From Sphingomonas sp. SCN 67-18 (GTDB lineage Bacteria; Pseudomonadota; Alphaproteobacteria; Sphingomonadales; Sphingomonadaceae), in assembly GCF_001724715.1 (NCBI RefSeq), contig NZ_MEFG01000015.1:51776-115775 (forward strand): DNA of 64,000 nucleotides, given 5' to 3'. Below the pieces are notes generated by a model. That model did not search any database. It was not told the origin of the DNA and saw only the letters and a list, made by a program, of their open reading frames with translations. A program made the position numbers and the translations under genes. This document shows positions 20,391 through 28,770 of the stretch, in pieces (the first letter of the stretch is position 1; every line of letters starts with the position of its first letter).

Positions 20391-21752
20391 ATGGGAAAGT
20401 CAGTTTCGATGTCCAGAGTCAGCCTCCACGGCCCGTTGTTGCGCGCCACCGCCCTCATCAGCGCGGTGGCCTTGCTGCCTGCCGCCACGGCGGCGCTGGC
20501 CGCGGTGGACAGCAGCACCTATCGCGAGCTCGACCAGTTCATGAACGTGTTCGAACGGGTTCGCGCCGACTATGTCGAGCAGGTGAGCGACGAGGCGCTC
20601 ATCAAGGGCGCGATCGACGGGATGCTGGCAAGCCTGGACCCGCATAGCAGCTATCTGGACGCCAAGGATTTCCAGACCATGCGCACCCAGACGGAGGGCG
20701 CCTATGGCGGGCTGGGCCTGACCGTCTCCATGGAAGACGGCGCGGTGAAGGTGATCACGCCGACCGAGGATACACCCGCCGACCGCGCGGGCATCAAGGC
20801 CGGCGACTATATCACCCATCTTGACGGCAAGCTGATCTACGGCGGCACGCTGGACGAGGCGGTCGAGCAGATGCGCGGCGACCCGGGCACCTCCATTCGC
20901 CTCACCATCGTCCGCCCCGGCCGCGACAAGCCGTTCGATGTGACCATCAAGCGCGAGATCATCGTGCTGAAGCCGGTGAAGTGGGAAGTGAAGGACGGCG
21001 TCGGCATTATCAACATCAACGCCTTTTCCAAGAATACCGGCGCCGACGTGCGCGCCGCGCTGATGGGCGTGGACAAGGCGCTGGGCCGCAAGCCGCTGGG
21101 CTATGTCGTCGATCTGCGCTCCAACCCCGGCGGCCTGCTCGACCAGGCGATCGAGGTGTCGGACGCATTCCTGGAGCGCGGGGAAGTGGTGTCGCAGCGC
21201 GGCCGCAGCGCCGGCGACATCGAACGCTATTACGCCGCGCCGGGCGATTATGCCCATGGCCTGCCCATTGTCGTGCTGGTCGACGCCGGATCGGCATCTG
21301 CCGCGGAAATCGTCGCCGGCGCGTTGCAGGACCAGCACCGCGCGCTGGTGATGGGCGAACGCAGCTTCGGCAAGGGATCGGTGCAGACGCTGCTGCCGCT
21401 CACCGAGACGACGGCGCTGCGCCTGACCACGGCGCGCTATTACACGCCCTCGGGCCGGTCCGTGCAGGAAGGCGGCATAGAGCCGGACATCAAGGTGCCC
21501 CAGCTTTCCGACCCGGATTACAAGACGCGCCCGCGCTTCCGCGAGGACGACCTGCGCCGCCACCTGATCAACGAGGCGAAGATCGACAATTCCGTGCTGG
21601 AAGACGACGAGAAGGACGATCCCCGCTTCAAAGCGACGGCCGAGGAACTGGAAAAGCAGGGCATCAAGGATTTCCAGCTTCATTACGCGCTCGCCACGAT
21701 CAAGCGGCTGGGCGCCGGCGGCGCGGTCGTCGCATCGCGCGGCAAGCGGTAA
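20391..21752 (+). CDS. ctpA: Carboxyl-terminal processing protease (S41 family)
   Basis: Periplasmic serine protease with a signal peptide (residues ~7-35), a PDZ domain (about 95-175) and the S41 catalytic domain. The Ser-Lys dyad is S303 in GSASAAE and K328 in SFGKGSVQT, 25 residues apart as in Prc. The 453-residue length is usual. The ATG at 20409 is an alternative start 6 codons in. Follows the EnvC-like gene, a common pair in envelope remodelling. Confidence 0.95.
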   Translation: MGKSVSMSRVSLHGPLLRATALISAVALLPAATAALAAVDSSTYRELDQFMNVFERVRADYVEQVSDEALIKGAIDGMLASLDPHSSYLDAKDFQTMRTQTEGAYGGLGLTVSMEDGAVKVITPTEDTPADRAGIKAGDYITHLDGKLIYGGTLDEAVEQMRGDPGTSIRLTIVRPGRDKPFDVTIKREIIVLKPVKWEVKDGVGIININAFSKNTGADVRAALMGVDKALGRKPLGYVVDLRSNPGGLLDQAIEVSDAFLERGEVVSQRGRSAGDIERYYAAPGDYAHGLPIVVLVDAGSASAAEIVAGALQDQHRALVMGERSFGKGSVQTLLPLTETTALRLTTARYYTPSGRSVQEGGIEPDIKVPQLSDPDYKTRPRFREDDLRRHLINEAKIDNSVLEDDEKDDPRFKATAEELEKQGIKDFQLHYALATIKRLGAGGAVVASRGKR

Positions 21753-21756
21753 CGGC

Positions 21757-22248
21757 ATGACGCCGCTGCACAAGGCCCGCACCCTGGCGCTCGCCGTGCC
21801 GCTGCTGCTGATGGCGGGGGCGCTGGGATCGCAATATATAGGCGGGCTCTACCCCTGCGAAATGTGCCACTGGCAGCGCTGGCCGCACGAAATCGCCATC
21901 GTGGTGGCGCTGTTCGCCTTCGCCCTGACCGAACGGCCGGATGCAAGCCGGGCGATGACCGCGCTGGCGGCCGTCGCCATCATGGTCAGCGGCGGGATCG
22001 GCGTGTTCCACGCGGGCGTGGAATATGGCTGGTGGCAAGGGCTGACGACCTGCTCCACCGCCGCGCCGGCGGGCGGCAGCGATGCCGACATACTCGCCAA
22101 TATCTGGGCGACGCCGGTCATCCGCTGCGATCAGGCGCAATGGGACCTGTTCGGCATCTCGCTGGCCGGTTTCAACGCCATCTTCTCCATCGGCGCGGGG
22201 CTGCTCATCCTTGCCCTGCTCGCCCGGCGCGGGACGGCGGCCCGGTGA
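21757..22248 (+). CDS. dsbB: Disulfide bond formation protein B
   Basis: A four-helix inner-membrane protein of 163 residues that reoxidises a DsbA-type partner with quinone. The first periplasmic loop has C34-E-M-C37 and the second has C99 and C124, the two essential cysteine pairs. The arginine after CEMCHWQR (quinone site) is present. Five bases after ctpA; the stop overlaps coq7 as GTGA. Confidence 0.94.
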   Translation: MTPLHKARTLALAVPLLLMAGALGSQYIGGLYPCEMCHWQRWPHEIAIVVALFAFALTERPDASRAMTALAAVAIMVSGGIGVFHAGVEYGWWQGLTTCSTAAPAGGSDADILANIWATPVIRCDQAQWDLFGISLAGFNAIFSIGAGLLILALLARRGTAAR

Positions 22249-22781
22249 GCGCGCGGCGCCCCGGCGACCCGAAGGCGGACAGCGGCGCCATGCTGCGCGT
22301 CGACCAGGCCGGGGAATATGGCGCGACGCGCATCTATGCCGGGCAACTGGCGGTGATGGGCGATCGATCTCCCGCGGCGCGGGCGATTGCCGGCATGGCC
22401 GCGCAGGAGGCGCGGCACCGCCAGCGGTTCGACGCGATGATCGTCTCGCGCCGGGTACGGCCCACGCTGCTGCAGCCGGTGTGGAATGTCGCCGGCTTCG
22501 CGCTGGGCGCGGTCACCGCCGCCATCGGCCCTAAGGCGGCGATGGCCTGCACGGAGGCGATCGAAACCGAAATCGACCGCCATTATGGCGAGCAGCTGGA
22601 CGAACTGGGCAGCGACGACCCGGAACTGGCCGCGACGATAGCGGAATTCCGCGCCGAGGAGCTGGAGCATCGCGACGCGGCCATCGCCCATGGCGCGCAC
22701 GACGCGCCCGCCTATCCGCTGATGAGCGGAGCGATCCGGCTGGGGTGCCGGCTGGCCATCGCGCTGTCGAAACGGATCTGA
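22245..22781 (+). CDS. coq7: Demethoxyubiquinone hydroxylase Coq7
   Basis: Di-iron monooxygenase for a late ubiquinone step. In the 178 residues the carboxylate-bridged iron ligands are visible: E in VDQAGEYGA, E and H in AAQEARHRQRF, E in ACTEAIETEIDRHYGEQ, and E..H in FRAEELEHRDAAI. The GTG start at 22245 overlaps the dsbB stop, coupling quinone synthesis with a quinone-using protein. Confidence 0.95.
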   Translation: MSARRPGDPKADSGAMLRVDQAGEYGATRIYAGQLAVMGDRSPAARAIAGMAAQEARHRQRFDAMIVSRRVRPTLLQPVWNVAGFALGAVTAAIGPKAAMACTEAIETEIDRHYGEQLDELGSDDPELAATIAEFRAEELEHRDAAIAHGAHDAPAYPLMSGAIRLGCRLAIALSKRI

Positions 22782-22834
22782 GCAACCAACGAGATGGCGC
22801 CGCCCCCGGGCGCCGGGCAGTACAGGAGCGAGTG

Positions 22835-23215
22835 ATGAGCATGCGGAAATATCTGATGGCGGGCGCGGCGCTGTGCCTGTTCGCGGGCCTTGCTCCCCAG
22901 CCTGCCCAGGCCCAGCGCGGCGAACGCATCCTGCGCATATTCGGCGAGGACAAATGCCCCGCTGACACCATCTGCGTCCGCGCGCCGGAAAATGACCGTT
23001 ACCGCATCCCCAAGGAACTGCGCCAGGTGACGCCGGGGCCGGAGGACGTCAGCTGGGCGCAGCGCGCGCAGAGCATGGAATATGTCGGGCGCACCGGCAC
23101 GGAGAGCTGCTCGCCCGTCGGCGCCGGCGGCTGGACCGGCTGCTACAACAAGCTGGTCGCCGAAGCCCGCGCCCAGCGCCGCATGGATGCCGAGAACCAG
23201 CCTGTGATTCCCTGA
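22835..23215 (+). CDS. Small exported cysteine-containing protein, unknown function
   Basis: A 126-residue predicted periplasmic protein. The signal peptide MSMRKYLMAGAALCLFAGLAPQPAQA is cut before QRGER. The mature part has four cysteines (DKCPADTICVRAP, ESCSPVGAGGWTGCYN), likely two disulfides, and a charged C-terminus. I do not recognise a named domain. AGGAGCGAG precedes the ATG. It follows coq7 by 53 bases in a region where dsbB could supply oxidising power. Confidence 0.82.
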   Translation: MSMRKYLMAGAALCLFAGLAPQPAQAQRGERILRIFGEDKCPADTICVRAPENDRYRIPKELRQVTPGPEDVSWAQRAQSMEYVGRTGTESCSPVGAGGWTGCYNKLVAEARAQRRMDAENQPVIP

Positions 23216-23260
23216 TAAATCGGGGCGCGGGGGGGTTGAGGCCGCCGCGTGGTCAGCCTA

Positions 23261-23280
23261 CTCCCGGAAGAATCGGGAGA
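23261..23280 (+). promoter_or_regulatory. Ribosome-binding-site hairpin before the 23289 gene
   Basis: CTCCCG (23261-23266) pairs perfectly with CGGGAG (23274-23279) around a 7-base loop. The right arm is the Shine-Dalgarno GGGAGA that serves the ATG at 23289, so the hairpin would hide it. This is the geometry of simple RNA thermometers, but a 6-bp stem can arise by chance. Confidence 0.45.
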
Positions 23281-23288
23281 ATGCGTCA

Positions 23289-23651
23289 ATGGCCACACGG
23301 CCCGATCCGCACGGCGGATATTGGACAAGGAAGATCACCAACAACGCGGCGTCGGCGCTGCTCGTCTATGCGGCGCTGCAGATCGTGGCGACCAACGCGG
23401 TAGGGATGAGCGGCGGCGGATCGCTGGCCGGGTTCATCGGCATCGCTATATTGGTCGGGCTGGTCATCCCGGCGGTACGCTGGCTGGAACGGCGCTGGCG
23501 GCATCAGGAAGCGGACCTGCCGCCCCGCATGGCCGAGCGCCTGTTCCAGCGGGATCGCCGCCTGCTCTGGGCGGCGGCCCTCCTCCTCCCCTTCGCCTGG
23601 ACCGCGCTCTATGTGCTGATCCAGCGGCTGACCGGTCTTTTCACGGGCTGA
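23289..23651 (+). CDS. Small two-helix membrane protein, unknown function
   Basis: A 120-residue protein with two or three hydrophobic segments (about 22-40, 45-62 and 93-112) separated by a charged stretch with ERRWRHQEADLPPRMAERLFQRDRR. No catalytic motif or named domain recognised. The GGGAGA site nine bases before the ATG supports the start. Lies between the small exported protein and the DedA gene. Confidence 0.75.
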   Translation: MATRPDPHGGYWTRKITNNAASALLVYAALQIVATNAVGMSGGGSLAGFIGIAILVGLVIPAVRWLERRWRHQEADLPPRMAERLFQRDRRLLWAAALLLPFAWTALYVLIQRLTGLFTG

Positions 23652-23721
23652 GCGCGGGCCCGAGCGGTCCCCCGGTCATTTTGCGCTGGCATTGGCGGCG
23701 CGCCGGGCGCAACGGCGGTTC

Positions 23722-24360
23722 ATGAGCATGATAGAACAAGCCCTTGCGGCCCTTGCCGGCGCCATCGTCAGCGTCATTTCCGCCAGCGGCTATTGGGGCG
23801 TGCTGCTGCTGATGGCGATCGAATCCGCCTGCATTCCGCTGCCATCCGAAGTCATCATGCCCTTTGCCGGCTATCTCGTCTCCACCGGCCGGTTCGACCT
23901 GTATCTGGCGGCCACGGCGGGCGCGCTGGGCTGCAATCTGGGATCGGTCGTCGCCTATGAGATCGGCCGGCGCGGCGGCCGCACCGCCATAGAAAAATGG
24001 GGTCGCTACGTGCTGATCGGCCCGGGCGAGCTTGACACGGCGGACCGTTTCTTCACCCGTTTCGGCGGGTCGGCGGTGCTGGTCGGCCGCATGTTGCCCG
24101 TGATCCGCTCGTTCATCGCCTTCCCCGCCGGCATTGCGCGGATGCCGCTGGGCAAGTTCCACCTCTACACCTTCCTCGGTTCATGGCCCTGGTGCTTCGG
24201 CCTTGCCTGGCTGGGCATGGTGCTGGGCAAGGGCTGGAACAGCGATCCGCGCGTCAAGGCGGCGTTCCACAGCGCCGATGCGCTGATCGCGCTGCTCATC
24301 GTCGGCGCGCTGGCGCTGTTCGTGTGGAACCGCGTGCGCGGCGCGCGCAAGCCGCGCTGA
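23722..24360 (+). CDS. DedA family membrane protein (SNARE-associated domain)
   Basis: A 212-residue DedA/VTT protein; members are linked to undecaprenyl phosphate or phospholipid flipping and envelope fitness. Typical signals: LLLMAIESACIPLPSEVIMPFAGYL, GCNLGSVVAYEIGRRGG and FGGSAVLVGRMLPVIRSFIAFPAGIARMPL, the E and R residues of which are conserved in the family. The ATG at 23722 was chosen over 23692, which adds an arginine-rich extension with no ribosome binding site. Confidence 0.92.
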   Translation: MSMIEQALAALAGAIVSVISASGYWGVLLLMAIESACIPLPSEVIMPFAGYLVSTGRFDLYLAATAGALGCNLGSVVAYEIGRRGGRTAIEKWGRYVLIGPGELDTADRFFTRFGGSAVLVGRMLPVIRSFIAFPAGIARMPLGKFHLYTFLGSWPWCFGLAWLGMVLGKGWNSDPRVKAAFHSADALIALLIVGALALFVWNRVRGARKPR

Positions 24361-24376
24361 CGCCCCTCGCGCCGGG

Positions 24377-25744
24377 TCAGAGCCCTTCGCCGCCGACCCA
24401 GTGCGCGTTGGCAAAGCGGCGGGCGAGCGCCCAGGTCTGCATCCGCAGGCCTGGAACGGCGACGATCTCCCAATAGCCGCCGCGCGTCATCGGGCCGATG
24501 GCGAACAGCCGGTCGGACACCCGGCCGCCGCCGTCCACCGCGCGCGACTGGCTGTCCACATCCAGCCCCAGCCGCAGCACATCCGCCCGGATGCGCCCGG
24601 CGGCGAGCAGGTTGACCAGCAGCGACTCCGTGCTGCGCAGCAGGTCGCCCTGCGGGCCGGTGCAGTTGACGATGCGGCGCACCGGCATACGCTCCGTCGC
24701 GCTGCCCCCGCGCGGCCGCCAGTCCAGCGCCGCGCCGTCGCCCGCCGCCGTCACCGCCTGCGTCTTGCCGGCGATGAAGCGCAGCCGCCCCGCCCCGCGC
24801 AACGCATCGATCCGCCCGGCGACCTCGGGCGCGAGGCGGTGGCGGTGGACGTCCCAATATGGCCGCAAATGCCGGAGGAACCGGCCGCGCTCCGCCGCGC
24901 CCGCCGCCTGCCACATCGCCTGCGTCATCGGCCGCAACTCGTCGACCGCATCGCGCCAGCCCAGCGTCTCCGCCCGGCCCCGCACGTCCGCGACAAGGCG
25001 GGAGAGCATGGCCGGCGGCCGCTCGAGCCGTTCCGGCGCACGCCGGGCGGCGGGCCGGTGCGGACGGGGCACCAGCCCGCGCCGCGACAGGGCGATCATG
25101 GTCCCGCCAAAGCCGCGCGTATCCAGCAGCAGCGCCGCGTCGATGGCGGTCAGCCCGGTGCCCAGCAACAGCACCCGGTCACCATCGCCAAGCCCGTCCG
25201 CAATGTCCGACGCCCAGGGATCGCCGGCATAAACATCCTGCGGCAGCCGCTCCACCGCCAGCCCCGGCGGCGCATGGGGCGGCAGGTTGCCCAGCGCCAG
25301 CACCGCCGCGTCGGCATCGATCCGCCCGCCATCGGCCAGGCCGATCCGCACGCCCTGCCCGTCCTCCACCAGGTCGGTCGCCTCGCCGCGCACGATGGTC
25401 AGCCGGTCGCCCCCGGCCTGCCGCGCGGCATCGAGCAGTTCCGCCAGATAGCTGCCATAGACCGCGCGCGAGGCGAAGCTGCCCGCCCCGCCCGCGCCCC
25501 GCGCCGCCAGCCAGCGGACGAAATGATCCGGGTCGTCCGGCAGCGCGCTCATATTGGCGGCGCGCACGTTGAGCAGGTGCAGCGGGTGGCAGGCGCTGTA
25601 GGCGACGCCGCGCGCCAGATGATCGTCGCGCCGCTCGATCAGCGTCGCGCGCGGGCCGCCGTGCCGCAGCAGGTTGATCGCCTGCAGCGTGCCCGAAAAC
25701 CCCGCGCCGACGATGGCGACATGCGCGGCGTTGCCGATGGTCAT
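24377..25744 (-). CDS. FAD/NAD(P)-binding protein (flavin monooxygenase-like)
   Basis: A 455-residue cytoplasmic flavoprotein. The N-terminal dinucleotide fold (HVAIVGAGFSGTLQAINLLRHGG), ERRDDHLARGVAYSACHPLHLLNVRA and a second glycine-rich motif (RVLLLGTGLTAIDAALLL) are typical of the NAD_binding_9 group, which is related to lysine/ornithine N-hydroxylases. The substrate is unknown. The start overlaps the end of the SMP-30 gene by 4 bases (ATGA), so the two are coupled. Confidence 0.87.
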   Translation of the reverse strand: MTIGNAAHVAIVGAGFSGTLQAINLLRHGGPRATLIERRDDHLARGVAYSACHPLHLLNVRAANMSALPDDPDHFVRWLAARGAGGAGSFASRAVYGSYLAELLDAARQAGGDRLTIVRGEATDLVEDGQGVRIGLADGGRIDADAAVLALGNLPPHAPPGLAVERLPQDVYAGDPWASDIADGLGDGDRVLLLGTGLTAIDAALLLDTRGFGGTMIALSRRGLVPRPHRPAARRAPERLERPPAMLSRLVADVRGRAETLGWRDAVDELRPMTQAMWQAAGAAERGRFLRHLRPYWDVHRHRLAPEVAGRIDALRGAGRLRFIAGKTQAVTAAGDGAALDWRPRGGSATERMPVRRIVNCTGPQGDLLRSTESLLVNLLAAGRIRADVLRLGLDVDSQSRAVDGGGRVSDRLFAIGPMTRGGYWEIVAVPGLRMQTWALARRFANAHWVGGEGL

Positions 25745-26604
25745 CGCGCCGCCCCGGCAAAGGGCGGCGGGACAAGCCCCGGCACGTCCACCGCCATGGC
25801 GAACAGCGCCCCGCCCCCGTCGCCCTCCGCCGTGGTGACGAACAGCGTCTTCAACGCCGCGCCGCCGAACGCCACCATGGTCGGCTTGCGGGCGGGCAGC
25901 GGATATTCCGCCATCAACGCGCCGTGCGGGTCGTAACGCTGCACCCGCCCGCCCTCGTACAGCGCGGTCCAGTAACAGCCCTCCGCATCCACCGCCGCGC
26001 CGTCCGGTCGCCCCCGGTCCGCAGCGTCGGGGTCGAGCTGCGCGAACAGCCGGGGATTGGCGATCGCGCCGGTCGCCACGTCATAATCATAGCAGCGCAC
26101 CGCGAAGCGCGGCGTATCGGCATGGTAGAGCGTCCGCCCGTCCGGCGAAAAAGCCAGCCCGTTGGAGGTGAGCAGCCCGTCCAGCAGCCGCGTCAGCCGG
26201 TCGCCGTCCAGCCGGTACAGCCCGGCCTTGCCGCCCGCCTTGGGTTCATCCACCGTGCCGACGATCAGCCGGCCGGCAGGGTCGATGCGCCCGTCGTTGA
26301 ACCGGCTGACCGCCGGATCCTCCGGGTTGGCGGCGATCATCCGCCGCTTGGCGGCGCCATCGTCGAGCAGCCAGATGCCGGATCGCGTCGCCGCCACGAA
26401 GCCGCCGCCCGCCGCCGGCGCGACGCAGCCGATGTCCTCGTCCACCGCGTCGACCCGGTGGCTGCGGGTGGCGGGATCGAACCGGTGCAGCGCGCGGCCC
26501 TTGATGTCGACGAAGAACAGCATTCGCCGCTCCGCCGACCAGACCGGGCTTTCCCCCAGCCGGGTGCGCGCATCGAGAACGGGTTGCAATTGTCCTGTCG
26601 TCAT
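25741..26604 (-). CDS. SMP-30/gluconolactonase/LRE family protein
   Basis: A 287-residue six-bladed propeller, probable lactonase of sugar acids. Diagnostic residues include the metal glutamate in LGESPVWSAERRMLFFVDI, NDGRIDPAGRLIVGT, TSNGLAFSPDGRTLYHADT and PDGAAVDAEGCYWTALYEGG. The ATG at 26604 fits the family start; an in-frame ATG at 26616 is also possible. No signal peptide seen. Divergent from the PhaE-like gene 92 bases away and coupled to the flavoprotein downstream. Confidence 0.9.
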   Translation of the reverse strand: MTTGQLQPVLDARTRLGESPVWSAERRMLFFVDIKGRALHRFDPATRSHRVDAVDEDIGCVAPAAGGGFVAATRSGIWLLDDGAAKRRMIAANPEDPAVSRFNDGRIDPAGRLIVGTVDEPKAGGKAGLYRLDGDRLTRLLDGLLTSNGLAFSPDGRTLYHADTPRFAVRCYDYDVATGAIANPRLFAQLDPDAADRGRPDGAAVDAEGCYWTALYEGGRVQRYDPHGALMAEYPLPARKPTMVAFGGAALKTLFVTTAEGDGGGALFAMAVDVPGLVPPPFAGAAR

Positions 26605-26696
26605 GGCCGTGGCCATAGTGGCATGGGAAGGCGAAAGCGAACAATGGCTGGCGCATCGCGCTTGACGCGGGCGAAGCGATTGCGAACACTGCACGG

Positions 26697-27083
26697 ATGG
26701 TCAGCCCCACCCCGCCCGATCCCGCAGCCTTCTTCCGCGACATGCTGGGCCAGTGGGAAAATGCCGCCAATGAATTCGGCGCGAACCTGATGAAATCCGG
26801 CGAGTTCGCGCGCACCGTGCAGGGCGCGACCACCATCTCGCTGAAGGCGCAGGAGGCCGCGCACGAGGCGATGAGCCGGGCGCTGGCCGCCGCCAACATG
26901 CCAAGCCGCAGCGAAGTGGCGGATATCGCGGCCCGGCTGCAGGGGGTGGAGGAACGGCTGGCGCGCATCGAGGCGTTGCTGTCCGCGCTGGCGGGGGACA
27001 GGGGGGCCGCAGCGCCCGCCACCCCGGCCCGGCCGAAGCCGAAGCGCACCAAGGTGCCGCCGCCGCGGAAAAAACCCGCATGA
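26697..27083 (+). CDS. Small PhaE/PhaM-like PHA synthase partner
   Basis: A 128-residue protein with a helical first half (PAAFFRDMLGQWENAANEFGANLMKSGEF, repeated helix signatures to residue ~75), a short coiled coil (IAARLQGVEERLARIEALLSAL) and a basic Pro/Lys tail from about residue 105. The FFRDMLGQWENAANEF part recalls the PHA synthase subunit PhaE, normally ~350 residues, while the basic tail recalls DNA-binding granule proteins such as PhaM or PhaF. Its stop overlaps the start of a class III-type PHA synthase (ATGA), the best evidence for its role. TTGACG and AACACT with a 17-base spacer lie just upstream. Confidence 0.72.
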   Translation: MVSPTPPDPAAFFRDMLGQWENAANEFGANLMKSGEFARTVQGATTISLKAQEAAHEAMSRALAAANMPSRSEVADIAARLQGVEERLARIEALLSALAGDRGAAAPATPARPKPKRTKVPPPRKKPA

Positions 27084-28162
27084 GCGGCGGCGGTGCGGCG
27101 CCCGCTCCCGACCTGATCGACCAGGCCCGCATCGCGTTCGACCGCGCGCTCCAGCGCAACATCAAGGGCATCGGCTATTTCACCTCGCCCGCCCCGGTGC
27201 TGGGGGCCAGCCCCAAGGACGTGCTGATCCAGCGCGGCACGATGAACCTCTACCATTACCGGCCGATGGCGGACGAGGTGTACCGCGTGCCGTTGCTGCT
27301 CGTCATGGCGACCACCAATCGCGGCTATGTGTTCGACATGGTGCCGGGCCAGAGCCTGGTCGAGTTCCTGCTGAAGGCGGGATATGACGTGTTCATGCTC
27401 GACTGGAGCCCGCCGCGCGCGGACGAGAAGCATCTCGGCCTGGCCGATTATGTGCTCGATTTCATTCCCGCCTGCGTCGCCCGCATTGCCGAGGAAACCG
27501 GCGAGGACGAGCTGACCGTGGTCGGCTATTGCTTCGGCGGCGTGCTGTCCGTGCTGTGGGCCGCGCTGCACGCGGACGGGCCGATGAAGAATCTGGTCTG
27601 CTTCACCACGCCCGTCGATTTCAGCCGCATGGAATTGTTCCAGGCATGGGCGGACAAGCGCTTCTTCGATGTCGACCGGCTGATCGACACATTCGGCAAC
27701 TGCCCGGCCGACATGCTCTACGCCGCCTTCGATCTGCTGCGGCCGGCCGGGCGGATCGCCGGCAATATCCGGCTGTGGGACAATATGTGGAACGACGATT
27801 TCGTCAAAAGCTACCGCATGTTCGACCGCTGGACGAGCGACATGCTGCCGCTGGCGGGGCAATATTTCCGCGAGACGACCCGGCAGCTGATCTGGGACAA
27901 CCAGCTGATGGAAGGCGGGATGACGGTGGCGGGCCGGCCGGTCGATCTGGCGCGGATCACCGCGCCTTTCCTGCATGTGGTGGCGGAGCACGACCATATC
28001 GTGCCCTATGCCGCCTCCCACCCGCTGATCGACAAGGTGGGATCGGCCGACAAGGAGGAAGTGGTGCTGAAGGGAGGGCATGTCAGCCTGGTCGCGGGGG
28101 CCAACGCCATCCGCCGGCTCTGGCCGCGGCTGGACGAATGGCTGCAGGAACGCTCGACATGA
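27080..28162 (+). CDS. phaC: Class III-type poly(R)-hydroxyalkanoate synthase PhaC
   Basis: Polymerises hydroxyacyl-CoA into PHA at the granule surface. The 360-residue length, without the long N-terminal domain of class I enzymes, is that of class III/IV synthases, which need a second subunit. The lipase-like box is GYCFGG with nucleophile C151, and the triad is completed by D305 (AEHDHIVP) and H334 (GGHVSL); spacing matches class III enzymes. Other family marks are MATTNRGYVFDMVPGQSLVEFLL and FMLDWSPP in parts. Coupled by 4-base overlaps to the PhaE-like gene and to the acetyltransferase. Confidence 0.9.
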   Translation: MSGGGAAPAPDLIDQARIAFDRALQRNIKGIGYFTSPAPVLGASPKDVLIQRGTMNLYHYRPMADEVYRVPLLLVMATTNRGYVFDMVPGQSLVEFLLKAGYDVFMLDWSPPRADEKHLGLADYVLDFIPACVARIAEETGEDELTVVGYCFGGVLSVLWAALHADGPMKNLVCFTTPVDFSRMELFQAWADKRFFDVDRLIDTFGNCPADMLYAAFDLLRPAGRIAGNIRLWDNMWNDDFVKSYRMFDRWTSDMLPLAGQYFRETTRQLIWDNQLMEGGMTVAGRPVDLARITAPFLHVVAEHDHIVPYAASHPLIDKVGSADKEEVVLKGGHVSLVAGANAIRRLWPRLDEWLQERST

Positions 28163-28695
28163 GCGTGGCGGCGATCCGGCGGTTCCGCGCCGATGATGTC
28201 GACGCCATGCTGCGCTTCGCCCGCGCGCTGCCGGAGCACGACCTGCTGTTCCTCAGCCGCGACATCAAGCATCGCCGCGTGGTGGAAGCCTGGGTGGAGG
28301 CGGTGGAGGACGGCTTTATCGACAGCCTGGTGGCGGAGGATGAAAGCGGCCTTGTCGGCACCGCGGCGGTGGTGCGCGATCCGCTCGGCTGGTCCCCCCA
28401 TGTCGGCGAGGTCCGGCTGCTGGTGGCGGCGGAGGCGCGGGGCCGCGGGCTGGGCCGCGACCTGCTGCAGGAGATTTTCCGCATTGCCCTGCAGCGCGAC
28501 CTGAAGAAGCTGGTGGCGCAGATGACGCCTGACCAGGCCGGCGCGATCGCGCTGTTCGAAAGCCTCGGCTTTCGCGGCGAAGCGCTGTTGCGCGATCATG
28601 TGCAGGACCGCGACGGGCAATTGCACGATCTCGCCATCCTCAGCCACGATGTCGGGCGGGTGGCGGCGCAGCTGGGGGCGTTCGGCATCGCATGA
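28159..28695 (+). CDS. GNAT family acetyltransferase in the PHA operon
   Basis: A 178-residue single GNAT domain. The start IRRFRADDVDAMLRFARALPEHD, the acetyl-CoA loop AEARGRGLGRDLLQE and the closing motif AIALFESLGFRGEALLRDHV are clear. The ATG overlaps the phaC stop (ATGA), so it is made with the synthase. Acceptor unknown; it may act on a protein of this cluster or on a small molecule. Confidence 0.88.
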   Translation: MSVAAIRRFRADDVDAMLRFARALPEHDLLFLSRDIKHRRVVEAWVEAVEDGFIDSLVAEDESGLVGTAAVVRDPLGWSPHVGEVRLLVAAEARGRGLGRDLLQEIFRIALQRDLKKLVAQMTPDQAGAIALFESLGFRGEALLRDHVQDRDGQLHDLAILSHDVGRVAAQLGAFGIA

Positions 28696-28770
28696 CGGCG
28701 GATGCGCATTTTACTTGCAGGCGAGTCAATTAGCCTGTTCACTCCCCCCATATGGCGTGAAAGGACCGAG

